Of a stretch of 64,000 nucleotides of DNA, positions 33,210 to 43,750 are shown one piece after another. Position numbers and translations under genes: made by a program. Location: the NCBI GenBank assembly GCA_033558025.1, contig JAUCEF010000012.1:806001-870000 (forward strand), given 5' to 3'. The stretch comes from Phytophthora sp. 'mugwort' (Eukaryota; Oomycota; Peronosporomycetes; Peronosporales; Peronosporaceae). Each line of letters starts with the position of its first letter. Positions within the stretch are counted from its first letter, which is position 1. A model generated the notes under the pieces. The model saw only the letters and a program-made list of their open reading frames with translations, was not told the DNA's origin and searched no databases.

Positions 33210-34721
33210 CTACTCGTCTTGCTCAATGAGCGACCACGCGTTCCACATTTCGCGGTTCACGCGCAAGAAGGCGATCATTTCGAAGTTCGGCGCGGCAGCA
33301 TGCAGCTGCGCTGCGGGGTCATGATCAGCTTGCACGTCGAGAACAGCCGCTCGACCATTTTCGAGGTCGGCGGCACCAGCATCGCCAGCGCCCTGCAACG
33401 GACGCTGGTGCGCGTCGACACGCGGCGCTTTTTGCCGTCGCGCAAGATGGCAACCGCGTAGTCGCAGCGCGGCTTCTTCTTCCTCTTGGCGGCCATTTGA
33501 TCGCCGCCACCGCCTTCTCCGCCGTCCTCGCTGTCGCTGGCCGCCTCAAAGCACTTGACCGCGCGTGCTTCGGCAGCCGTCAGGGTATCGCCGTTACCGA
33601 CCTTCAAGAGCGCAGACTCGAAGACAGGAGAGTGGACTCTCTTGGCGGATGCGCGGAGATGCTCCGCGATGATCGGGTAGTCCGCCACCACGCTGTCAAA
33701 CAGAACCCGCACATCAGCGACTGTGGTGCGCTCGTGCTGAAGCGTCGTGCACACCGTGTCCAGTTTTTCGAGGTCGGCAAGCAGCGCCCAATTGTTTGTG
33801 GGACACACTACTTGCACAGTCTCGACCTGCCGAATAGCATCACGAATGCGGGCGTAGCGGGCAACCATAGCGTAGGTTGACGACCATCGGGTGGTATTCC
33901 GTTTGACAGGTTGGAGATCCTTGAACTTAGCGAGGGTGGCGGCGTTGTTGCAGTGACGCAACTGGATCATCTGGTAGTTGAGAGCGGCAAGTTCGGGCTT
34001 GTAGTCGGCGAGGAGCGGTTGACCGCTAGGTTGAACCTGTGGCTGGCGTAACCAACCAGAGGAATGCCGAGGAGAGTGGCGATCTTCTGGTTGGTGCTGC
34101 AGTTGCCGCCCATGATGAATGTCACCATGTCGGTGGTCTTGTTGTAAAGGTCGAGCACCGACCGGATCATCGTGATGTGCGCACGGCGGTGGCTGCCTTC
34201 CTCCAGAGGAGACAGAGAGAGCAGTCGCTCGCGCCGAGCCCCCATCAACTCGTAGACGCCGTAGAGCCCGACATAGTGCATAGAGGCGTGGGACCAGCCG
34301 CAAACATAAGACCAAACGAGGTGCCCATCTCCCGGTCGACGGCTGCTCCCACGTTCTTCGCCACCGTCTCCATGCACTGCTTCAAGGCCTTCGAGGAGAT
34401 GGGCCGCCACTTGCTCATCGAACGCGTGACCGCGTTGTCGACCTCGATGGTCGGCAGGTTGCGCTCGACGACCCACCGCAGCCACTGGAAGCGGTGGTTC
34501 GTCTCCTGTGAAACGAAGCCGAAGCTCTCGAGCCCGTCGCCACCAGCCGCAGCCGCGTACATCTCCTCGTACAAAGGATGCTTGGTGGTGATGTGTGACA
34601 TCAAGTTGGAGTAGCCGCTGCCAATCTGCTGCTTCCTTGCGGTGCCGCACTTCTTGCACATGTAGCTGCCTGAGCCAAGGTCATCGTAGAAGAACGCGCA
34701 GATTTCCTTGCTATTGACCAT
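33210..34721 (-). pseudogene. hAT-superfamily transposase, copy 3, nearly complete
   Basis: The best-preserved transposase here. From ATG 34721 it has a BED-type zinc finger ([12 protein letters not shown], then [13 protein letters not shown]-x2-C and H-x4-H). A helical region follows ([28 protein letters not shown]), then the core: GTSFGLMF, frameshift near 34300, [38 protein letters not shown] and [12 protein letters not shown] frameshift near 34020 leads to [32 protein letters not shown] and the dimerisation block AMLVPPTSKMVERLFSTCK. A third frameshift near 33300 leads to APNFEMIAFLRVNREMWNAW and the stop at 33210. Only three frame breaks and no internal stops beyond them indicate a young pseudogene. 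It would act as a dimeric cut-and-paste transposase if intact. Confidence 0.8.
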
Positions 34722-34943
34722 CTTGGGTATTCAAAAGTGCCTTCGCATGAACGGAAGGCGCAGCAGAAGCTCATGAAAATTGGTGGTTGCAAGCAGTGCA
34801 AGCGGACCACCAGTGAAATGGCCTATAACATATTATATTACATATTATTGGACCAATGTAAAATTGTGCTGATTTAGCGTTACACCCGTAATAAGTAATT
34901 GAACTGTGATAATGCAATGATTATTGCGCGGATATTATTTTTT

Positions 34944-35694
34944 TCAGGGCCTGGTTTCGACTGCTGTTAAGTGCATGGCGCTTGGCGTCACACGAGAAGC
35001 AGAGCTTGATATCGCTTTCTTGCGGAGATTGAGCAAAATACAGCCTGCTGCCAGCGACCGAATGTAGAGCCCCTGAGCATATTCCCATGATACACCCGTA
35101 GCATAGTGAAGAGCCCAGAACGGATGTTCATGGGTGGCTACAAGGAAGTAGACAAACATTTCGAGCTTTCGGTTCTTCAGCAACCGACGAAAGCCTCCGC
35201 CCGATAACGACAGGTAGAAGAACCGAAAGACCGGCACAAATGTCAGCGTGAACGACTCAATCACGTTCGATGCGATGTGAAGCTCTCGCTAAGCTCCAAC
35301 CCCAAAATCGCGATAAAAGCAGCAAGCATGCTCAACCAGAGGAGAACAATCAAAGCCTCTGCGACATATGTGAACCACGTGATGGAGCGAAGGTTGACCT
35401 TGATGCGAACTGCATGGCCGATGATGATGATCTGGATTAGAGACGTGAGCTGTGCACACACCTCGGAGATGTCGTTGTATAGGAGCATCGTCTCGGCGTC
35501 GTCAAAGCAATATACATGCGAAGCGAAGCCGATGAAGGAGCCACGAGGAGCATACGGACGCGTCGTTCATGCCGACGAGCGAAAAAAAAATACGCTGCAG
35601 CCAGATACTGGAATATGCCGAAGTCGAGGATGAGCATGAGTGGCATGAACAGGGACCTCGACATGGCATCCATGCCCTCTTGAGTGATTATCAT
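34944..35694 (-). pseudogene. multi-span membrane protein, frameshifted
   Basis: Three consecutive minus-strand frames encode hydrophobic segments. The first (from 35694) has SLFMPLMLILDFGIFQYLAA. The second, entered near 35520, has SLIQIIIIGHAVRIKV and ALIVLLWLSMLAAFIAILGL. The third, from about 35264, has LTFVPVFRFFYLSL and then EMFVYFLVATHEHP, with a hydrophobic YIRSLAAGCILLNL. Together these make about five membrane spans. The blocks follow one another without large gaps, so one gene broken by two frameshifts fits better than three genes. I recall similar oomycete membrane proteins of unknown function but cannot name a family. Confidence 0.5.
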
Positions 35695-35699
35695 GACTT

Positions 35700-36890
35700 A
35701 ACAATGACTGTCTAGAGACTTTAGTTGAAATAACTGTGGCGTCGGTTGATCTTTCGCGAAATGGCGGACGGATTCCGTTGGTCAAGTTCCTACATGACGG
35801 ACTCGTTCTTAGGATGGATGTGAACAATTTGCAGATGTCTACTGAAATAGACACCTAAATCCTCAGACTTTGGGCCGCATTCTTACCTGCTATCGTTTGT
35901 GAGGCAAGCTGGACGAGCATTTCGTGGTGGGAGCGATTATATTGTCGATATCAAGCGGACTTGCGCGGGAAGGGGTGAGCAGTCTACTAGTCATAAGACT
36001 CTTGCCAGGCTGGCGCACAGTTAAACGATACGCTAAGTCTGACGAATGTGCAATCCCCCAGCGAGGTTGCACAGCAATAAACACGGCGAACGTACGTCGA
36101 CTACCCAAGCTGCGTCGGTAGCTCTTTGATGGTAAGCGCTACCCGGTTCGATATCGCGGACGTAACTGCACTGACGTCATTAGCATTTGTCAACTTGATC
36201 GACTCCCTTCAGCGATTCTCAGGGCAACGACGATGCCCAGTCGAAGTCTCACGGATCAATGGAGATCGACAGCCCCCCCCCCCCCTCTGACAACGAGACG
36301 GGTGGTATCCGAAGTCGACAACAGCGTCACTGAGTCCGAGCAATGAAACCAACGGTTCGGTGGTTCGCAGCATGAAAGACGCCAATGATCTCGGAGCAAG
36401 GGACCCGAAGCTGGACTCGGCTGTTTGTCAACGGCGTGAAAGGCGGTCAATTGCAATTGCAGTCCCTACTCAGCAGCTTTTGTTCTCGACTTGTACGAGC
36501 CAGTACCCGGACCAGAACCACGTCGTCTACGTGACGAAGACTGAGCCCAAATTGGGCACGACCCAGACGCTTCCTAGCGTGGATCGCTCCTCGCTTCGGC
36601 GCCAAACGTTAATGACTTGGGCGTCAAGGTCTATAGTGCGCTGGGTTCCCCTTCACGGTCCTAATGGGCATCACTATACGCTACCGACGCTCGTCCAGCA
36701 CACAACATCGACGAAGCCACTACGCGACTATAGAGACACTCGCCATACTGGCGACCAACCTCAAGAACCACAGCCCAAAAGCTCGATAGGAACGTCTACT
36801 ACAGCACAATTACTAAAGAGAGGAATTTTACTTCACTAAAGCTCGTTGATTTTTTCCAGTTAGATATACTACGGTACTACCTTTCACAAC
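35700..36890. other. 3' flank of the FYVE-type/GAF gene, no gene recognised
   Basis: A 159-codon plus-strand frame (36360-36839) and a minus-strand frame (35890-36108) match nothing I know. A C-run of about 14 lies near 36271-36285. No secretion signal with a convincing RxLR or LFLAK motif was seen. Confidence 0.45.
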
Positions 36891-36894
36891 AACC

Positions 36895-39645
36895 TTAAAA
36901 GCGTGGGAACGCGTGTGCGTCTCGCTTGGCTGTCTTGATCTCAATGTCAGAAGTGATAATAAGCGTGCTCGCGAGGTCTGCCAACGCCTCCATTTCGGCA
37001 TATTGTTTGGCAGAGATGTACTTGTGTGGTTTATAGTCGGCCGCACAGATCGTGGCCACGACGGCGCTGTCGGGCGCTCGGATCGGGAAACCGGCGTAGA
37101 ACCGAAGCCCCGTTTGGCTCACAAAGCCCATGTGGCTGAAGCGGATGTCGTTCAACGCGTTCTTGACCACGAGCGGGCGGTCGTGGTACGTCGTGTACGA
37201 GCACATGGATTCCTCTCTAGGAATGGACATTCCAATGGCCCCGCGAGGGTGCAGACCGACGACGTACTGCGTGGACTGGTCAATCATGGTCACGTATCCG
37301 ATGGGGCAATTCAAGTGAGCCGCGGCGATCTGGCCCAGCATATTGAGTGCACTTCGGTCATATGTTGGGCTCAAGGCGCCGGAACTGACAACATACTGCA
37401 GTCGTCGTCGCTCCTGGACAGGAAGGGGTTTTGGGGGCAACGGGTGGGCCGGAGACATGGTCTGACTGCCGTCAAACTCGAGCTGATAGTCGCGTTCGAG
37501 CGGCGCGACCGAGAACTGCGACTCGTCGGCGCCTGAAAACCTCCTCCTCGTGTCTCGCAGCGTGGCTCGCAGCGTACGCTTCAGATGGTCCTCTACGTCT
37601 GCACGGAGCTGCGCCACGATAGATTCGTCGAATTGAGCCTGTTTGAACCGAGACTGTCGGAACTGCGACTGGCTCAGTTGGCTCTGTGTGAGCTGCGTGT
37701 CCTTGAACTGCGATCGCGACTGACTGAGCTGACTCTGCGTAAGTTGGGTATCCCTGCTGCTCGTATACTGCGTCTGGGACTGACTTAGCTGGCTCTGAGT
37801 GAGCTGCGTATCCCTCGTGTCTCTGAATTGCGACTGGGAGTGCTTAAACTGGGACAGACTGAGCTGACTCTGAGTGGGCGGGTGCTTCACGTTGGCCCGG
37901 GACTGAGACTGACTGAGCTGGCTTTGAGTCAGTTGCGACTGGTAGAGCTGCGACTGAGTGAGGCGAGATCGCTCAAACAAGGTCGGCCTCCCTGACGCCT
38001 GGATCTGCGAGTTCACCAACCGGTCCAGCGACTGCAACGCCGTCGAGCGCTCCAGCACGTTTTCCGGGTAGAATTCCGACACGTCGTCGGGACTGCCGCC
38101 ACTTTCGAACTCCGAGCACGTGACAGTGGACCCGGCACTCGCGTACGTGTCGTTCTCGTCGCGGCGATCATAGTCACATTCCCTCTCATAGTCTTCATCG
38201 TAGTCGTTGCCGTCGTCATCGATCACGGCCGGACCGAGGGCCGCCATAAAGTCCTCGTCTTCGAAGAGACACGAGTCCACGTTAGTGATACAGCGCACGC
38301 ACAGTCTCTTCTTGGCCACTTCGCCGACGTTCTGCTCGACTTCGTACAGCTTGGAGCAGTCGCCGCAGCACACGTGGCCGCAGAGCTGGCAATAGAATTC
38401 CCGTCGCAGAAGAGAGAACCGGTTGTTGCACACCTCGCACGTCTGGAGACTTTGACGATCGCCGCCACGGTCGCCAGGCTTGATCTTCATAAACGTCTGC
38501 AAGCCGAGCCGGCGGCGCCGGATCACGCGCTCGAATTGCGTAAGCGACGTCGTCAAGAGCTCAATCACGTGCTTGGCTTCCGCGTTCACGTGCGAGGCGC
38601 GATAATGGGCCAACTCGGACGGACTGTACGACGTCATGGTGCGTTGCTGCTGCTGGCCAAACTGGTCCGGCGGCGTGACGGACGCGTAGCCGTGCGCGAT
38701 GATCCGCGTCGACTGCGCCGCGCCACGCGCGCCGATGCAGTGAACATTCCTCGTCTGGATGTCAAAGGCTACCGCGATATGGTCCAGTCCGCGGAGGCCA
38801 CTTCCGAGGACCGATCGACTCTGGAGCTTCACGTCGATCGGGGCGAGCTGGTCGTGGATGGAACGGGGTAATGTCTTGATCACGTGTACGGCTCGCTGTT
38901 TGCCCACAAACTGGTGCGTCAACGTGGCAAGGCAAAGCTTTTGTAGCCGTTGATGGCGGTTACGGAGTCGGCCTTGCAGGTCAAGTCTCCGTTTGGACTT
39001 GAAGCGCGTCATACTCACACTGACCAGAACCTTACGCTCCGTGTCCTCCTCTTCGTCTTCAGGGATGCTCGTGTTGTCAAACCGGACCGTCTTGCCGCCG
39101 CCTCGCGACGATTTCTGAGTGAGTCGGGTCCGCCGGATGGGCACCCCGTCGAGCGTCGTCGCATGAGGCTGGAGCAGCACTTCGCCCTGTCGAAGCTTTT
39201 TCTTGGGGATAATCGCTCGCATCGACGCCTCCAAGTCGTGGGTTGTCTTGTGACTCGTAAGGACGTTAAGTACTTCATTTAAATGGCATTCGATCTCAAT
39301 CGTCGCCACGACGGAATGCACGAGATCCATATCGTCACCTTTGCCGTCGCGTGTGGGCAGCAGTTCATACACTTCGACGGCCTCGCCGCTTTTGGACTTA
39401 CGCAGCCAATTCGGCGCCCTATTCTCCTGGTCCTCGACGGCCGCTTTAAGCTTAGGTAGCGTCGCTAAGAGGTCCGTGACGATCTCCTGGTCTGAGAGAT
39501 GCACGTTCCAACCGGACGGATCCGTCTCGTCGGTTCCTCGCGTGATGGTCAGTCGTCGCTGCTTGGGGTCGCGTTCGAGTCGTATCCCCCGCGAGCTCTC
39601 GCTATTACAGCCGCTCTCACTGATCATGCTGCTGGTTGCCCACAT
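36895..39645 (-). CDS. FYVE-type zinc finger and GAF domain protein with Gln/Ser repeat tract
   Basis: An uninterrupted 916-residue protein from ATG 39645. The frame stays open a further 11 codons upstream but has no ATG there, so this start is chosen. Residues about 49-369 resemble the START-like region common before FYVE fingers in oomycetes. A FYVE-type finger follows with eight cysteines at about 403, 406, 419, 422, 427, 430, 449 and 452. The lipid-contact R-H-H-C motif is replaced by RREFYC, so phosphoinositide binding is uncertain. An acidic stretch at 468-500 precedes a Gln/Ser tract at about 560-669 built from TQSQLSQSQ-like units. Residues about 758-901 form a GAF domain (LNMLGQIAAAHLNCPIGYVT, FYAGFPIRAP), a small-ligand sensor fold. 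Probably a signalling or membrane-associated regulator; ligand unknown. Confidence 0.9.
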   Translation of the reverse strand: MWATSSMISESGCNSESSRGIRLERDPKQRRLTITRGTDETDPSGWNVHLSDQEIVTDLLATLPKLKAAVEDQENRAPNWLRKSKSGEAVEVYELLPTRDGKGDDMDLVHSVVATIEIECHLNEVLNVLTSHKTTHDLEASMRAIIPKKKLRQGEVLLQPHATTLDGVPIRRTRLTQKSSRGGGKTVRFDNTSIPEDEEEDTERKVLVSVSMTRFKSKRRLDLQGRLRNRHQRLQKLCLATLTHQFVGKQRAVHVIKTLPRSIHDQLAPIDVKLQSRSVLGSGLRGLDHIAVAFDIQTRNVHCIGARGAAQSTRIIAHGYASVTPPDQFGQQQQRTMTSYSPSELAHYRASHVNAEAKHVIELLTTSLTQFERVIRRRRLGLQTFMKIKPGDRGGDRQSLQTCEVCNNRFSLLRREFYCQLCGHVCCGDCSKLYEVEQNVGEVAKKRLCVRCITNVDSCLFEDEDFMAALGPAVIDDDGNDYDEDYERECDYDRRDENDTYASAGSTVTCSEFESGGSPDDVSEFYPENVLERSTALQSLDRLVNSQIQASGRPTLFERSRLTQSQLYQSQLTQSQLSQSQSRANVKHPPTQSQLSLSQFKHSQSQFRDTRDTQLTQSQLSQSQTQYTSSRDTQLTQSQLSQSRSQFKDTQLTQSQLSQSQFRQSRFKQAQFDESIVAQLRADVEDHLKRTLRATLRDTRRRFSGADESQFSVAPLERDYQLEFDGSQTMSPAHPLPPKPLPVQERRRLQYVVSSGALSPTYDRSALNMLGQIAAAHLNCPIGYVTMIDQSTQYVVGLHPRGAIGMSIPREESMCSYTTYHDRPLVVKNALNDIRFSHMGFVSQTGLRFYAGFPIRAPDSAVVATICAADYKPHKYISAKQYAEMEALADLASTLIITSDIEIKTAKRDAHAFPRF

Positions 39646-39679
39646 GTCACGACCTGCGCTAGACCCTGCGAAAGCCAAA

Positions 39680-41100
39680 CTGTCGAGTCGGACCGACCCA
39701 CGCAGCCAGAGCCAGAGTCGAGCTGTAGTTACTATACTCTATCCTGTGTTCCGTGTCAATGCTCGACGAACATCATCCTCGTCACGGACTGGGAGCCAGG
39801 GGCGGTGCATGTACGCTGTAGCAGAGACCGTACGACCAGCGGGGTGCTGTAAGTTACAGCTACAGTATGTAACGCTGGACGCGGACCTAAAGACTTGAGT
39901 AACGTATGGAGAGCCCGACGCAGCGAGGAACGGAGACACAAGATGGGTCCGCTCGAGAAAGGGCGGCTTCATCTCGAGATGGGGTCGTTGCTACTGGCTC
40001 CTCGCTTCAACGCGACTCCACTTGATGCTCTACCGGTATTAATAGTCGTCGGTGGACCACAATGCGACAAGCTTTGGCCATTTGTCAGTGTAAACGTGCA
40101 TGTATTGCCAGTTACCACCTTCAATAAATGAATCGGGTGACAGTCGCGCAGAAAAAAAAAGTTTAACAGGAACACAACAAGACTTTCTGCGCTTGTACTT
40201 GGTAAATACAGAGAGCTGCACCTACTGGAGCTGCTGGACTCCAGACTCTGGAGAGAGCTTCATTGAGGGGGTTGTCTGTCTGGAGCGATTTGCTTGGGGG
40301 TGGGACCGTCTAGACGTCGTGCGCTTAGTCGCTACATGAACGTTATTAATGCGCCTAGCAATGCAGTTCTAAGAGCCATTTTTTTTTAATTGAAGTTTAC
40401 TTCAAGCTCCGCTTCGATCGTCTGACTCACATACGTGGCCGAGGGGGTTGAGTTGATTGTACTAAGCTGGCTCAATGTTTTTTTGTTGCCTCTTGGATGC
40501 TGCGAGTCAGTCTTGCTGGAATTCGTGCTTCTCAACTTGTACGCGGAACTGGTACGAAAGACTCAAGGCTTCGGCTTGCCGGCACTTAAATAACTGGCGA
40601 CGGATCTCCTTCCCCCGCTTCCTCTCGAGCAAGACCTCGCCATGGTCATTTGGTATTTGACAAAGAACGTGACACCGAAAAATCAATATCAAAGTCAATA
40701 TATATTTAACTTTCCTTACAATATTGTACATTTTCTCGTAACTTTTTACATTTTTCGAAGATGTGCAATAACGAGAAAAAGTACAATTTATTTGAGTTTG
40801 GCCTTCATCTTTAAATCAAAATATATTATTTTATGCTGCTGATGCATTTACGAACGTCTACGTGTCAAAAACACAAGCCACTGCATAATCGTATCCACCA
40901 TTATACAACATACTAACCATTGCGTACTTTCACGATGGATTACTGTACCAGCACTCGCGTGGAAGGAAGTAGCACAACCAATCACTACTCCACCGCTCAC
41001 AAAGCGTAGTCCCATGATTTTTAGCCAACCATCCGCACCGAAAGTCTACATTTCAACCAATTGTTTTTCGACAAGAGTGTGTTTTGCTTTCTGGGGTCAC
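39680..41100. other. upstream region of the FYVE-type/GAF gene and AT-rich spacer
   Basis: It includes the promoter side of the minus-strand gene starting at 39645; no initiator match was found. The part at 40640-40920 is strongly AT-rich. No coding motif was recognised. Confidence 0.5.
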
Positions 41101-41169
41101 TAGAGAATTACCTAGCAATCGCTCGAGTTCCCTTCTTCAGCCCGCTCTTCACTCTGCCACTTCACCACC

Positions 41170-41984
41170 ATGCCCGCTCCGACGCCGAAGCTGTCGGAGA
41201 TGTATCTGGTCCGCTCACACAGCTGTGGACGCCGACATGCTGGTCGAGGTAGTGAAGTCTTCCAAAATAAAAAAGTAATCTGCAAGCGTGCGACGTTGTC
41301 GTGCCGCACAAGATGCATGTGTGAGAGCGCCGCTGTCGAGACAAGGATTGCAAGGAACCAGCGTCCGGGAGATCGTGTGGCCGGTGGTGCAAGACGCTCG
41401 AGTGCCAAGAGATCAACGTGGCTACAATTGCTGAGTTGGGGGCACATTTGATCCCACGACGGGGTGCTGAATCCGCCAAACTGACTGGCGCGATGAAGAC
41501 ATTCGCCACAGAACCGCTGCTCAATGTCTGACATCCTCTCGCATTCGCAACTGCTTGATGGCTCGCTTGCGCTCGACTAGGATTGCCTCTCACCTCTCCA
41601 GGTCGTCCAGCGCTTCGTGAACTACTTCAGCCGGTCTCGTCTTCGCAATAATGACTTCATTGATGAAGCCAAATCGGACATTTGGGAGGCTGGGTTTCCG
41701 GGCCGGCAATGGACGATGCACCTTTCACTTTTCGTGGCGCCTTAACGCGGACGGATAGCCCTGTGTCGGGCGCGGTACTGATGCAGATCCTTCTCTGGTG
41801 GTATCACTACGAAACCCCCTTAAGGAACGCTGCGCGAGACCCAGCGTCGTTCGTAATGCACATGGATGCCACGTTCAAGTTGTCCCAGGTATTGTACCCG
41901 GTGTTCGTCGACGGAATCTCCGACAGCAACCGCTCCCTCCATCTCATGGCAATCTTTATTTCGTCGCAACGTAATAAAGATTAA
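41170..41984 (+). pseudogene. MULE-type transposase, first half
   Basis: The plus strand has a zinc-binding-like N-terminal region, then LQVVQRFVNYFSRSRLRNND near 41605 (the linker also seen in other oomycete MULEs). The catalytic part at about 41845-41975 reads ASFVMHMDATFKLSQVLYPV and FVDGISDSNRSLHLMAIFIS, with the first aspartate in MHMDATF. The frame ends at 41984. The rest of the transposase is not on this strand; a matching second half lies on the minus strand at 42056-42760. Confidence 0.6.
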
Positions 41985-42055
41985 AGCACTATACAGAGCC
42001 GCTCGCAGCGCTATGCATAAGTGCTATGCGTAAGTGCAGGTTGTCGAGCGGCCTC

Positions 42056-42760
42056 TCAAGATTGCCTACGCCAAGGGCCGCGGTTGGAGACGCGAACCAT
42101 GTCATCGTTCAGATCAAGGTCGTTCAGCAAGAAGGCAATGTTGGTCCGGGCTGGTACGTGCTTATAGATAGTCACTTGGTGGCGCAGCTCATTCGTCCCT
42201 CGCTTGAGCGACGCTGTCGGCGCAGTTTGGGTGGCGAACTCACGTCTGTTGATGTATTCTTGCTTGCAGCAGGCAGCTATTCGTGCGAATAGGATGCCCA
42301 TCTTGAGCCGGTGGTGAAGGGTGTGGTCCCTTTTCAAGGCTCGGTTGAACTGCTTTACGTGGTCGTTCATTGTTGCTAATTCCCGTGGAGTGCGAAAGCA
42401 CCGCTACTGATCAAACTTCCGGTAAGCCATTGCTTCTCGACTTACGCGACGAAGGTAGCAAGCTTCTACGATAGCCGCGAACAACCTCTTCTTTTGTCTT
42501 CATGTACCCAGCTGCACAACGCGCGAAATGTATGCCCTGAACCCCCACATGACGTCGTGTGCCAGCTCGCTTGAAAGTTGCCGTGTGCGCTCATGAATTT
42601 TCACGGCCACACGAAAGAAGCGCATGAGAGTAGTGAATTGGCATTCCCCACCGAAGACACAGTTGAACGCATTCCATCGCGCGTCCTTCGCATCTGTCCG
42701 TGTCTACGTCCGGATACCAAGCGGACGCGTGAGGCACTTGCTGTGGCAGTTAGATGAGCT
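42056..42760 (-). pseudogene. MULE-type transposase, second half, inverted relative to the first
   Basis: Reading from 42760 down on the minus strand: DAKDARWNAFNCVFGGECQF (second aspartate region), LMRFFRVAVKIHERTRQLSS, then, after a frame change, HFARCAAGYMKTKEEVVRGY, then CFRTPRELATMNDHVKQFNR and ALKRDHTLHHRLKMGILFAR. This is the order from the second aspartate to the C terminus of a Mutator-like transposase. It is the direct continuation of the plus-strand fragment that stops at 41984, but lies in opposite orientation. Confidence 0.6.
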
Positions 42761-42779
42761 TCCACACGGGAAGAATGGG

Positions 42780-43175
42780 GCGCAAGGGAATTCCACCAGG
42801 AGGCTGGTCTGTCGACGCGAAAACTGGCCGTGTTTGTACTTGCTCGCTCAACGCAAAGCATGCAGTCTGTATGCATTCATTGCTAGTGATGCGCGGAAGA
42901 AGCCACCAAGGCGAGTGTGAGAGGTTCTTCTACCGCGGTCCGAGACGCCAACACGGAGCAAAAGACCATGGTGTGGGAAGACCTATGAAAAACAGGCGCG
43001 TCCTGGACAAGGAGCACTAAAAGCATGAACAACGTACGCCCTGAAGCTGGGCATGTTTTGATCTTACCGCCTTCTGCGCTGGACGTGACTCCGCGGCGAT
43101 CATGCCGTTGATCCTTCTTCTGGTTGCCACGAGAGAACCTGTTGCACAGGAGCGAGCCCGCTATCCTTTTGCGCA
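42780..43175. other. flank of the rearranged MULE, no gene recognised
   Basis: Only overlapping short frames without known motifs. It may contain the right inversion breakpoint or the 3' end of the MULE. Confidence 0.4.
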
Positions 43176-43194
43176 TTGCACCTTCATACGGATC

Positions 43195-43400
43195 GGTACC
43201 CTCGGGCGCGGCATCATCGTGCCGGCCGCCATCTTCATGCGGGACTCCATCACCGTGCTGGACGCCACAGTCGTGCCGGCCGCTATCCTCTTGAGGGGTG
43301 CATCACAGTGATGGGCACCATGTTTGTACAGGGCGGCATGGCCGTGTGGGGCATCGTGTTACGCGGGGGCTCTTTTCTCCAGCTGGGTGTCACCGTCGGG
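43195..43400 (+). repeat. decayed tandem repeat with coding-like periodicity
   Basis: Roughly three imperfect copies of a 50-57 bp unit run from about 43203 to 43365. In the plus frames they give IIVPAAIFMRDSITVLDA, VVPAAILLRGAS plus ITVMGT, and MFVQGGMAVWGIVLRGGS. The protein-level periodicity (alternating small and hydrophobic residues with Gly) recalls beta-solenoid repeats, but the copies are in different frames and no gene around them was identified. It may simply be a minisatellite. Confidence 0.4.
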
Positions 43401-43707
43401 TGGTGCGCTACCTTCGTGCAGGCCATATGTATAACTACCAGCTCTCGGAGCGCTGCGGAGCTCGCGGCAGAAGGAAACCAGCATGCGGGCAGGGTGAGAA
43501 GGTTGATTATGAAGTGTCAGCGGTGTGACAGCCAATACTAAGTACAATTAGTGTAGCGCAATGCCTCGTGACAACGCCGCATATTCTGGTTCTCTCTGCG
43601 TGTAATGTCTGCCAGGGACCCAACCGTCTCTCTCCAGGGGCGCTATTATGCATTGGCGGGCGCTGGATGCATCTTTCGTTCGTCTTTTTCATATTTTAAC
43701 TTGTGAA

Positions 43708-43750
43708 AAGCGCTCGGAATGTCTAGTTTTTTTAGACATTCCGATCGCTT
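43708..43750. repeat. 18-bp inverted repeat (hairpin) with T-rich loop
   Basis: The arms at 43708-43725 and 43733-43750 pair at 17 of 18 positions around a 7-base GTTTTTT loop. The core arms are CGGAATGTCTA and TAGACATTCCG. No gene end is adjacent. It could be the remains of a small foldback element or chance-free secondary structure of an RNA; nothing here decides. Confidence 0.75.

Noticed and set aside
35890..36839. Possible RxLR or Crinkler effector genes
   Set aside because: No frame here has a convincing signal peptide followed by RxLR-EER or LFLAK motifs.
36913..37536. 207-codon plus-strand frame
   Set aside because: Antisense shadow of the GAF end of the FYVE-type/GAF gene, without recognisable domains.
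39646..39678. Longer N terminus for the FYVE-type/GAF protein
   Set aside because: The frame is open for 11 more codons, but they include no ATG; the first codon of the extension is TTG. The ATG at 39645 is preferred.
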